Of a stretch of 64,000 nucleotides of DNA, positions 12,401-22,208 are shown in pieces (the first letter of the stretch is position 1; each line of letters opens with the position of its first letter). A program made the translations under genes and the position numbers. The stretch lies in NCBI RefSeq assembly GCF_963676685.1, contig NC_092345.1, forward strand, positions 75,133,960 to 75,197,959, in the 5' to 3' direction. Under the pieces are notes generated by a model. The model did not search any database, was not told the DNA's origin, and worked only from the letters and a program-made list of their open reading frames with translations. The DNA is from Mytilus edulis. Taxonomy: Eukaryota; Mollusca; Bivalvia; Mytilida; Mytilidae.

Positions 12401-15400
12401 GAAATCGGTGATAAAAGTTCGCGATTACAAACTCTCTGGGCGTACTGTAACTCTGAAACCAAAGCATTAAGAGCAATTCAGACTTGGGGTTAAATTGTTT
12501 TGCAAGTCAAGATCTATCTGAGCTGAAATTTTCAGATGAATCTGACAACTGGTTGTTGGGTTGCTGCCTCTGAATTGGAAATTTTAAAGGAAATTTTGCT
12601 TTTTTTGGTTATTGTCTTGAATATTATTATAGATAGAGATAAACTGTAAACAGCAATATAAAGTTCAGCAAAGTAAGATCCTCAAATAAGTTAACATGAC
12701 CAAAAAGGTCAGTTGACCCCTTAAGAAGTTATTGCCCTTTATAGTCAATTTTTAATAATTTTGTAAACTTTGTAATTTTTTGTAAATTTTAACAAAATAT
12801 TTCCCTCTGTAATTACTGGGCCAAGTTCATTATAAATTGACATAATTGTAAGAAGCAAGAATGTTCAGTAAAGTAAGATCTACAAACACATCACCATTGC
12901 CAAAACACAATTTTGTCATGAATCCATCTGTGTCCTTTGTTTAATATGCACATAGACCAAGGTGAGTGACACAGGCTCTTAAGAGCCTCTAGTTAAAGTT
13001 AGAAGATGTAATTGGCACCACAGAGCCTATAAAAGTACATAATATTCAAGTTTCATGCCTCAAATTTCATAAGATAAAATTCAAAATGATAGACATAGAT
13101 GCTATATTAACTCTTGAGCTGTACATATAGAAAAAAATAAATCTTGATCTTTTCTTTTCTAGTTGACTTGTCATCCTGGAGACATAAAATTGAATCTGAA
13201 AATGAGGCTTCAGGATTGGATGAAGTTATTAATGAGAGCCATGAAGATACCATAGAACCTCCCTCTCCAGAGAAATACAAGAATGGTATGCTTACAATTG
13301 GATGTACAGGTTAGTCACTTTCTATACCAAGGGTCCTAAAGCACTCATATTAACAATCATAACTGGTTTAGAATTGTGGATTCATTATTATTCGTGGGAT
13401 ACCAATTTTCGTGATTTTTGTTGGAACAGATGAACCGCGAAATTTAAATGTTCAATGAATCACAAATTTGCTATTGGGTTGTATACAACGAAAATAAATG
13501 AATCCACAGTTCTTATTAACAAATGACTGATATGAAATTCATAATTTCAGTTATATTGAATCTAACAAATGTGTTAAGATCAGACATTTTTTATTTCCTT
13601 TTGTAAGAAACAGGAAGCCCTATTAGATATCTCAGTGTTTCCTGCAACAAAACATTAAGCTATGAATAAATTTCTTATAAGTGCAGACTTTTCAAAGGTT
13701 AATGTTAGAATTAAACTGTTAATATAGAAATTAATTTGCTGTTGTAGAATCAAATGCATTTTGGGTAATATTTTCAAAAGCGTACACCAAATAGTTGTGA
13801 TTGGTTTTAAACATTCTAAACAATGGAAATTCAACCAATGATGTAATGTTATTTTCATTTTAGTACACGAACGATGAGATTACCAATATATAGTCCTTAG
13901 ATTCTGACAAGGCGATTATACATATATATATATGGGATAAAAAACAAAGTTTCATTCTGTCTGGGTCAGTTGTGTCATTGCTTAATTTGGATAGGAATTT
14001 ACATTTAACTATTGAATACAGTCAATAAACAGACTGTACGACAAATTTGTTTGAATTTCTTGTTAAAAAAATTTAAATGTGTCTTCAGAATACTACTTTT
14101 AGAATCTTCATTCCATATTTTGTATATTTCTATGTAGGCTATCCAAATGTTGGAAAATCATCATTATTAAATGGACTTAAAGGAGTTAAGGTAATATTTT
14201 TAACATTACAATATATTTAATTTTGAAAACTGTTTAACATAAGTTATTTCTTTATATATCTTTATCAATTAATTCTATGCAACATCAATAAAGTACAAAC
14301 AGTGCAATTTACATGTACAACAGAAAGACTATAAATTATGATCTTAATAAATTTGTACTTAAAAAATGTAGTCTTAAACCTTTTATCCTACTGCTGAAAA
14401 AGAGAAGTGCATAAATAGTACAAAATATATTGTAAAGTATATCTTGAATCAAATCATTGAAACAATATATGAAAAACAGGCCAACTACATAAAGAAGTAA
14501 TACAAGTTAATTCAAAGGTAAACACGCATGAAAGAATTGGTAACAATTTCTAGATTATGTTCAGTTCTAAAGGTCAATTAAGAGGAGAACACATTTGGTA
14601 TATGTGAAGTTATTTCTTGATATGATATGCTGTCACTACATATATCAGATAAAATTTATATGGCAGGATTAAAATGAAGATAAATTAAAAAATGCCACTT
14701 GTATTTCAGGTTGTAAGTGTATCTAAAACCCCAGGTCATACCAAACACTTCCAGACTATATTTATAACACCAACTGTCAAGCTGTGTGATTGTCCTGGTC
14801 TTGTTTTCCCATCAAAATGTGATAAAGCTCTTCAGGTATGTACATATATAATATAAGGTGTATTATTTATTTTATTTATTATTAATACCCCAAATTGACA
14901 ACAACACTTCAAATGGTCTACAATTTTATTTGCTATGGTCTACATGTTTCGCCTGCAAGGCAGGCTTCATCAAGACATTTTTTTATACAGAAATTGATCC
15001 CTGAAATACTCAAAGTGGTACCTTGAATTTTGATTTATTTGTAATTTTAAAATAGGAAAAGATTGTTTAAAACCTTATTAAAGGTTTCCAGTATAAAAAT
15101 AACCAGATGCAGAATGATGTCAATGAGATAACCATGAATAAAAATGCAAAATCAAAGATGTGAACAAAAGCAAGTTACTGCAGGTTTTTCAACGATTAGC
15201 AAACCTAAAACCATATAGTAAGCTATTAAAGTCTGAGCAAGGATTTGTATAGTATTTAAAATCTTACTATACAAATCCTTGGCCTGAGGGATAAAAAAAT
15301 GTGTAACGCATCACTATAGAAAACCACCAGCCTGATTAAAACTACAACAATAAATGAAAAGCAAAATGTAAGAATAAGTTGGAACGGCTTGACTCATAAG

Positions 15401-18400
15401 ATCAAATATTGAAAGATACTTTAAAGCCAAATTTTAACTAATAAATGAACCATGTTCATCTATTCTATTATATCAATCAATACACCTCAAAAAGATTTAG
15501 TTAAGACCACATCTTATAAGTAGTCTCAGAAAATCAGTGCTTTGTGCAATGTCAAAAGAAGTAACCATAAGTGGTTATTACTTGATAGACATACATGTGT
15601 CATCCTCTCTTAAACTTTGGAAAATAAAGTCAATTTTAATAGTTGTAATACAATGAACCACCAAATCATAGTACGTCACATCTGGCAAATGTCTGGTGGC
15701 ATACGGAAAAGGGTAGAAAAAAAATATACCCTTAAATTTGACAGTTGTAGGGAATAAATCCTACATTTCAGCACAGTAAAACATTTCTTGGTCTATATAT
15801 CTTTGGTGTTTCTAAGCACCATAATTTTTTTTTTGGTGTTTCTAAGCACCATAATTTTTTTATTTGGTGTTTCTATAGAATATTTTGGATACTTGAGGTT
15901 ACATTGTTCACTAAAGTTTGCACACAGGTAAAAAGAGGTGAACATTTGATTGATTTACTTCCAGTGATGGTTATTGTTTTATATGCAATGAAATGTTAAT
16001 TATTTCACAGCAATATGACACCCACTGTAGAATGGGGATATATAAGTATTGATTATATAAACTTATAAATATAAGGCTTAGCCAGGACACCTCTAATTGT
16101 TTGTTGTATTTAAATTTTAGGTGTTGGCAGGGATATATCCAATCTCACAAGTACGAGAAGCTTTTAGTGCAATAAGATATTTAGGTGAAAGAGTTAACAT
16201 TGTGAACATCTTACACCTTCAACATCCTGATCCTCCATCAAAAGAATGGTCTCCTTATGATATTTGTGAAGGTAAGGTATATATACTTCTCCGATGGTGT
16301 GGATTATTCGTACTAGTTTATTGATCTATGAACATAATATCAAAAATATTGAAAAACTATTGTCACAGCAATATAGTTATAGTGATTCCCTCAAAAATTT
16401 TGACCACCAGTTTTCTAACCGAAATTGTACAAAAACTGTATCAACTTTGTGTATTACATATCCCTAGTTAAATTATTATACTGCATATCCATATTTCTCA
16501 AATTATTTTATTCTGCTAAACATGCTAAATGCAGCTTAAATTTCATATATATATATATATACATGTATATATATATATATATATTCATAAGTACGTCTGA
16601 GTCAGTGACAACCCTACAACAGATGTATCCATCGGATCGCCATCAATGATGGTGATACATGGCTGTGTACATAATGTATATACAACTCGTCTAAATCGTC
16701 TAAACATCAACCCAACAATGTTAGATCTGTAAATTTGCTTTCGCAAATTTTTGGTTCTTCCCTCGCCGGGATTCGAACCCATGCTACTGTGATATCGTGA
16801 CACCAAATCGCCTGCACTGCAGCCGTCCCGCTAGACCACACGACCACCTGGGCTCTCAAAAAAAGAGCTTTCGGTGGGCATGTGTTACCTTTCCACGTCA
16901 GTTTTAATCTAGCGGCGTACTACAGTACATGATATATAAGGCATGAAGATGTTATTGTTACAGATCAGCTAAATTATCTATAGTAAAGGATCCTACAAAT
17001 TAATGTAAGATACAGTCACAGAAAATAATTATATTCATAAGTACGTCTGAGTATATATATTCATATATATACATGTATATATAAAAGTACCTTAAAAAGC
17101 ATCTGTAAAGATAATGTATATGGTGGCAATCTTTGGAAAATGAAAGATAAAATTGAATACATGCATGATGATTTTGTAAAGTTATTTCATATATTGGATG
17201 TATTGTATTGTCATGAGAATTTTATATGCATACATTTTTTATATTTGACCCTTTGACTTTATTTCTTTGATTATCAGTGTTTTCTTACAGTTTTAAATGA
17301 CGAAAAATGTCTATTACAGTAAACACGTTATGCACTAAATGATTTAATGTCATGTAATTTTGAAATGCAATAATTGACTTCAGATTGCTGTCTAATTTAT
17401 GGCATTGATAGGCAAACTTTGAATAGCTTTAGGAAATTCTTATGAAAACATTATAAAAACAACTCTGCAGCATTCCCACCTTGAAGTGCATTGGTAGTAG
17501 GACAAAAAAGTGAAATTCCTTCTTATGATGTGAGTGTTTTAAGTCAGTTGATTCATTGGTCTTCTTATTCATTTATTGATCCACACTTTGTATTTGCAGC
17601 CTTTCACAGCATCTTTAAGAACCTATTGGAAATGTGCACTTTCGATCTTATTTGTTTATTCAAAATAATTTTTATACTATGGAAAAATTAATTGGTTGTA
17701 TACCTATCAATGGTATCACGTTGTCATCGTTAGCGTCGTCGTTTGAATACTGATGATTTCCAGAAAATCACTTTAGTATAAGTAAATAGAAATCAAAAAA
17801 AATTAACACAAGGTTTATAACCACTAAAGGAAGGTTGGGATTGATTTTGGGGGTTTTGGTTCCAATAGTTTAGGAACAAGGAGCCCAAAAGGGGTCAAAA
17901 TAAGTATTTTTCTAGTTTTTAGATAATAACTTGTGTGTAATTGTATGGATCTTTCTGAAATTGTACCACAAGGTTCCATTCCAAAAAAGGAAGGTTGGGA
18001 TTGATTTTGGGGGGTATAGCCCAAATTGTTTAGGAATAATATGGCTTATATATGCTGAATCTAACCGTGTATTAAGTTTTTGGAATTTGGTTTCTGCTTT
18101 TGAATTGGTCCACATGAAGTCCAAAGGTTCCAAATTAAACTACATGTATGTTTGATTTCATCAAAAATTGAATTATTGAGGTTCTTTAATAGCCGAATCA
18201 ATCAGTATATTTATATTTTTAATTTTGGTCCTGTTTTTAAATTGGTCTACATTATGGTCCAAAGAGTCCAAAATAAAACTTAGTTTGATTTTAACAAAAA
18301 TTGAATTCTTGGGGTTCATTGATATGCTGAATCTAAACATGTATTTAGATTTTAGATTATGAGCCCAGTTTTCAAATTGGTCCACATTGAGGTCAAAACG

Positions 18401-21400
18401 GTCCAAATCTAAACTTTGTTTGATTTCATCAAACTGAATTCTTGGGATTCTTTGATATGCTGAATCAATCCATGGCCATGTATTTAGATTTGGGATATTG
18501 GACCATAATAGGCAAATTATTTTTTTTAGTCCATTAGACCACATTCATTCTGTGTCAACTATTTAATCACAATCCAAATTCAGAGCTGTATCAAAATTTG
18601 AATGTTGTGTATACATACTTGTCACAACTGTTCAGGGTTCAACCTCTGCGTTCATATAAAGCTGCGCCCAGTGGAGCATCTGGTTAAGGTTTAAAATGAA
18701 AAAATAAGTTTGCCAAAAATACAAAATGGGTGGATGCATCTTGTGTCTACAACTTTTATAAAATACTGTCTGAAACTCTCAAAAAATATTTCTTACATAA
18801 TGCTTTTGTGAGCACATGCTATTTTTATATTTGATCTAAATATTTTGTTTTGGTCTCCCACATCAAAACATGGGAAACCCACACATAGACTCTGGATGTT
18901 GGCAATCCTCCTTAAATAAATGAGGAATTAAATTTTCAAAACATGGAATTGCATGAGAGCAAGTTTATGATTTTTTTCTGGCATTATGTGGATTATCAGT
19001 ATAGACCACTCAATGGAGTCTGAAAATATGAGAAATATTTTTCCTTGAGTAAAAATACAAATCAAATAAAACTACTATTATTGAATCATGATTATATGAT
19101 CTTTTTCAGCATTTGCAATAAAACGAGGAATGATAACAGCTAAAGCTGGAAGACCTGATATTCACAGATCTGCAAATTTAATTCTACGGATGGGGTTAGA
19201 TGGTCGACTTTGTTTAGCATTGAGGCCACCAGGTTTTACACAAAATAGAAGTAAGATAATATAATTTTTTCAGTTGGCTTTGATTTCCTGCTCACTTTTT
19301 GTCCCTGTGCGACACGTTGTTGGGGACATAGAAACACCTGCCATCAGTCCATTCCTTCTTGTTAGCCCTCTCATGTGTACAATCCTAGCCAGATTTTTAT
19401 AAAACCTATATCATAGGTATATATCAACAATGTCTTGGACAAGTTCGAAAATCAGTGCCAATCATTAATTTATAAAAGACTTGTGAAACTTTTAATTATA
19501 TGGAAAATTGCATTGTTAGGACTCTCATGTGTACAATTCTTTCTAAATTGTTATGAAACTTATATCATGGGATCATATTTGTAATGTCTTGGATGAGTTT
19601 GAAAATCAGTGCTGATAAATTATTTCTAAAACAGTTATGCCCCCTTTGAATTATTAATTATATGGAAATTTGCCTTGTTAACGCTTTCTTTAGTATAATT
19701 CTTGCTGGATTTTTATGAAACTTATACATGTATCACGGGATTATATCAGCAATGTTTTGGACAAGTTTGAATATCAATGTCGATCAATTACTTTCAAAAG
19801 AGTTATGCCTCCTTGAAAACATTAATTACATGGAAAAGTGCATTGTCAATTTTCTCATTTATATAATTTTTGCCAGAATTTTTTGAAACTTATATCATAG
19901 GTTTATATCAGCAATGACCTTTATACTAGTACTTTCAAAAAGAAGTGGTTGTCAAATATTTTTAACAAGTTATGCCCCTGGAAATATTTATTATAATGGA
20001 AATAATATTGCATTTGCTATGAAGCCTTCATTTCTCTAAGATATTTGGTAAAAAGTTTTTTGGGATACGTTTGTTTTTAAGCAATCTGTAGACTTATACC
20101 ATTGACTCAGGGCCATGCCCTCACGTCAATCGTTTTATTCTAAACATCAAGGAACATCTCAGATTCTTGAGATTGTCTTGCTTTAAATGGTATAAAAAAA
20201 CAAAAAAGATTAAATTTAAACAACTGTCCTGTAATGTTCTTCTCATAATCTTCATGTTTCGATATTTCCCTTGACTTGTATGCATGTTTTTAACAACATG
20301 GAAAATCAGAATTAAACAGTATTTATATTTAGTGTTTTTATAAATTTAGAAACATGTCAGAGGGAATTCGCCAGTTTTGATAACATGCGAGAGTTCTCTG
20401 AATTCTGATTGACAAATCTAATTCTGTCATATAATAACTGAAGTGGAGTTTTCTTATATGTCACCGTTATGAAACTGATATTTGATATTGTACTTCCATA
20501 AAGAAATGGAGATCGATTAATTAACATTTAATAAACGTCCTTGCTACAAATCACAAGTCTAGGGTTTGTTTATGTTATTATGTGCATGCATATAGTTTTC
20601 TTGACTTGAAGGGGTATCAGATTGAATGGTTACTCTGGATTCCCCACTCCATTGATTAATTTGAAACTCACGAGATCCTTTCTATGTCTGTCTGAGATTG
20701 AGGGTTATTGTTGTTGCATAATTTTAAATCATTAAAATTAAAATAAATGTAGTCCACAACGTTAAGGTGTAACTAGAACACCCCTTCAGCCAAAATGGAG
20801 TCTTCCATATTATTGCTTCGAGTTTTTTCCCTTCCGTAAGTAACTTTCGTCAAATGACGATACGTCAAGAAAAATGAACTCGTTCTGTCAATAGACATCA
20901 TATTATATTAAAACCGATCACAATTTAAACAGAGGAATGTGTACGGAAAGGAGTCATGCCCACTGACCCAAAGGAAATTAAATATTTAAAGAGTTAGGAA
21001 TGGGGTTCCACCTAGAATTCACGTAAGAAAATAGGTGATAAGGTACGAAGTGAATATCTACTCTCACTCTCAGTGACTGCTGTGGAAAGTCAACTTGGAA
21101 TTGAAAGTACAAAAATAAAACACAATAAGTACATTGTTCATACACTTGTATCGAGGATTGGCTATTTTGAAAGTTAAATAACTATTCAGATGACGTAAAT
21201 TACATTTCAGGAGTATTTTACATGTGCAGTTGAATTATTTTTGAAAATAATACTAATACATGTATCAATGAAAACAATGGCAATCGTATCCCTCAGAGCA
21301 ATCTTCTCTTTGATTAGTTATTGCCCTTGTTCCTGTGATAGAAAAATATGTGCAACCTGTAGAACATTGGAGCTTTCATTTGACATTTGTGATAGTAATT

Positions 21401-21710
21401 CTGCTCTTAGATTTATGTGTTGACTTATAATGTATTAATTTAAAAATTCAGAAAATGAATTATAAAAAGAAAATGAGATGAAATTATCAATTTTTATGTT
21501 TTTGCAGATATTTGGAAGGAGCATCAAGAAACTAAAGGATTGATTGAGAAACTATCTAAATATAGGCCATCAATTGAAGAGTCTTCTGATGGTAGCGATG
21601 GACAATTTGACAATGATAAAGATGAAAATGAGAATGAAACATCATCAGATGAAGAAAATGTTAAAATGACAACTAAAAATCCTTTTGCTTTATTATGTGA
21701 TGATGATTAA
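3464..21710 (+). CDS. GNL1: GNL1, circularly permuted GTPase (13 coding exons)
   Basis: Coding exons: 3464-3539, 4518-4662, 5660-5747, 6421-6540, 6982-7122, 8012-8219, 8705-8797, 13163-13309, 14138-14190, 14710-14835, 16121-16271, 19110-19250 and 21508-21710. All introns are GT-AG and every phase joins, giving 563 aa (human GNL1 is about 607). The start is fixed by the conserved basic N-terminus MPRKKPYSGKQKK. The G motifs come in the permuted order of the YawG/YlqF family: G4 NKVD (215-218), G1 GYPNVGKSS (340-348), G2 with TPGHT (364-368), G3 DCPG (384-387). The block LETWRQLWRVLEMSDI precedes G4. The C-terminus is acidic and ends NPFALLCDDD, like the vertebrate protein. The family binds GTP and works in the nucleolus/nucleus; GNL1's exact role is less settled. 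All key residues are intact, so the gene looks functional. Introns are full of repeats, the largest being intron 7 (8798-13162). Confidence 0.95.
3862..3960 (+). repeat. Degenerate tRNA-like sequence (SINE or tRNA relic)
   Basis: A box-A-like 'tagctcagttggttaaca' (3892-3909) is followed by a TGT-like anticodon loop ('cttgtaatg') and a weak box-B-like 'gatcccaggt'. This resembles a tRNA-Thr head, but the stems do not pair well. I read it as a decayed SINE head or tRNA pseudogene in GNL1 intron 1. Confidence 0.4.
3957..4330 (+). repeat. 42-bp minisatellite in GNL1 intron 1
   Basis: About nine copies of a 42-bp unit, 'gatatgattgttcaggtaca' plus 'ccattacagatagataatcatt', with diverged edge copies back to about 3690. 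Because 42 is a multiple of three, it leaves an open frame on the - strand with repeating MVYLNNHIN, which is not a gene. Confidence 0.85.
7090..7342 (+). repeat. Tandem copies of GNL1 exon-5 end with its 5' splice site
   Basis: The last ~35 bp of exon 5 plus the donor site and ~20 bp of intron ('tagatatcagatatcctgta' then 'agttatcacaatgtggtg') repeat about five times with a 50-59 bp period. Copies are centred near 7110, 7160, 7210, 7270 and 7320. The last two keep the exact 'cctgtaagt' donor context. The first copy is the real exon end, by continuity with the conserved VDIRYP. Confidence 0.8.
9125..12993 (+). repeat. Bivalve interspersed repeat ('agctcacctggcccgaaggg' family), interrupted
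   Basis: It begins 'agctcacctggcccgaaggg' near 9125 and ends 'ctcttaagagcctctag' near 12993. This is a family I recognise from bivalve genomes. Inside, a block with 'accaaccaagatggcctcca' and 'ggtcagttgaccccttaagg' occurs at about 9240-9640 and again at about 9675-9806 plus 12448-12790, so a ~430-bp unit is tandemly duplicated. The second unit is split by the element at 9807-12447. It lies in GNL1 intron 7 and has no coding capacity. Confidence 0.7.
9807..12447. mobile_element. 2.64-kb mariner-like non-autonomous element, TA duplication
   Basis: The left end CAGTACGCCCAAGGAGTTTG and the right end, read in complement, CAGTACGCCCAGAGAGTTTG form inverted repeats that extend through 'taatc'. TA lies on both sides (9805-9806, 12448-12449). 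Removing the insert restores the host repeat phrase 'ggcttataactctgaaacc', which also occurs intact at 9339-9363. CAGT ends with a TA duplication are typical of Tc1/mariner. No transposase frame is visible. The interior holds two diverged ~300-bp tandem copies (10142-10440 and 10441-10742). Confidence 0.75.
13370..13513. mobile_element. Small TIR element (MITE) in GNL1 intron 8
   Basis: The ends are inverted copies, AGAATTGTGGATTCATTATT at 13370 and the complement of 'aataaatgaatccacagttct' ending at 13513. It is about 144 bp and non-coding. I recognise the 'gtggattcattattattcg' phrase as a common mussel repeat. The target duplication is not clear. Confidence 0.6.
15806..15880 (+). repeat. 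Short tandem repeat, 33-bp unit
   Basis: The phrase 'ggtgtttctaagcaccataa' followed by a T run repeats about 2.5 times in GNL1 intron 10. Each unit contains the small palindrome 'ggtgtttctaagcacc'. Confidence 0.7.
16575..16862 (-). mobile_element. tRNA-derived SINE
   Basis: Read on the - strand, the head holds a good box A ('tggtctagcggg', plus-strand 16827-16838) and a perfect box B ('ggttcgaatcc', about 16769-16779) about 50 bp apart, with an extended variable region like a Leu/Ser-type tRNA. A ~190-bp non-tRNA body follows and ends at 'cagacgtacttatgaatata'. The same tail occurs at 16990-17052 joined to 'cagtcacagaaaataatt', so a second partial copy lies next to it. Located in GNL1 intron 11. 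Confidence 0.7.
17700..18690 (+). repeat. Decayed copy of the 'tatacgaccgc' mussel element
   Basis: It shares ordered blocks with 22446-24522: 'tcgttagcgtcgtcgt', 'aaggaaggttgggattgatt', 'ggttctttgatatgctgaat' and the end 'agctgcgcccagtggagcat' followed by 'ctggtt'. Internal blocks of about 110-120 bp are tandemly repeated. The 5' end is eroded. It lies in GNL1 intron 11. Confidence 0.7.
19262..20010 (+). repeat. Diverged ~165-bp tandem repeat in GNL1 intron 12
   Basis: About four units start near 19350, 19517, 19678 and 19846. Each has 'tctcatgtgtacaattctt'-like, 'gaaacttatatcatggg'-like and 'agttatgcccc'-like blocks. A related fragment lies at 21930-22200, after the gene. The rest of intron 12 (20010-21507) shows nothing I recognise. 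Confidence 0.65.
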
Positions 21711-21929
21711 AGTCCTTATTTATACATGACTTCAAATGGAATAAGCCATGTTATTTCGCTCAACTTCAATTCATTTACATTTCACTTAGAAATGGGTATT
21801 ATCCTGATTATAGTTCTTATCAAGGGTACTTGTTGATGAAATTTGCTGTCTTATTGCAATTTGTTTTTGTGCTATGAATCTGATTAGTCAAGCCCTATCA
21901 AACTATCCTATACTTTGCTCAATCCATCT

Positions 21930-22205
21930 GTCTGTCCTTGTTTCAAGTCTCATAAGCAATCACACTTGTAAAATTCTGGCAAGATTTTGAAACTGATATC
22001 ATAGCTTTATATCAACAATGTCTAGGAGAAGTTCAAAAACGAAACAACTGTTTTTAAAGGAGTTATGCTCATTGAAATTATACATGTTTTGGAAAATAGT
22101 ATTTTCAGGGCTCCCAAGCCTTCATTTCTTGTATCATTGTTATGAAATGTATATAAAAGGTTAATATCAGCAATATCCAAAAACAATTAAAAACAAATAG
22201 GTAAC
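21930..22205 (+). repeat. Fragment of the GNL1-intron-12 repeat family
   Basis: It contains 'gaaactgatatcatagctttatatcaacaatg' in two adjoining phrases and 'aggagttatgctc', in the order seen at 19350-20000. It is intergenic, just downstream of GNL1. Positions 21711-21930 are presumably the 3' UTR and flank; no clear polyadenylation signal was picked out. Confidence 0.55.
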
Positions 22206-22208
22206 TAG

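Noticed and set aside
16763..16850. Possible true tRNA gene on the - strand
   Set aside because: Boxes A and B are good but the acceptor stem does not close and a SINE body follows, so it is a SINE head.
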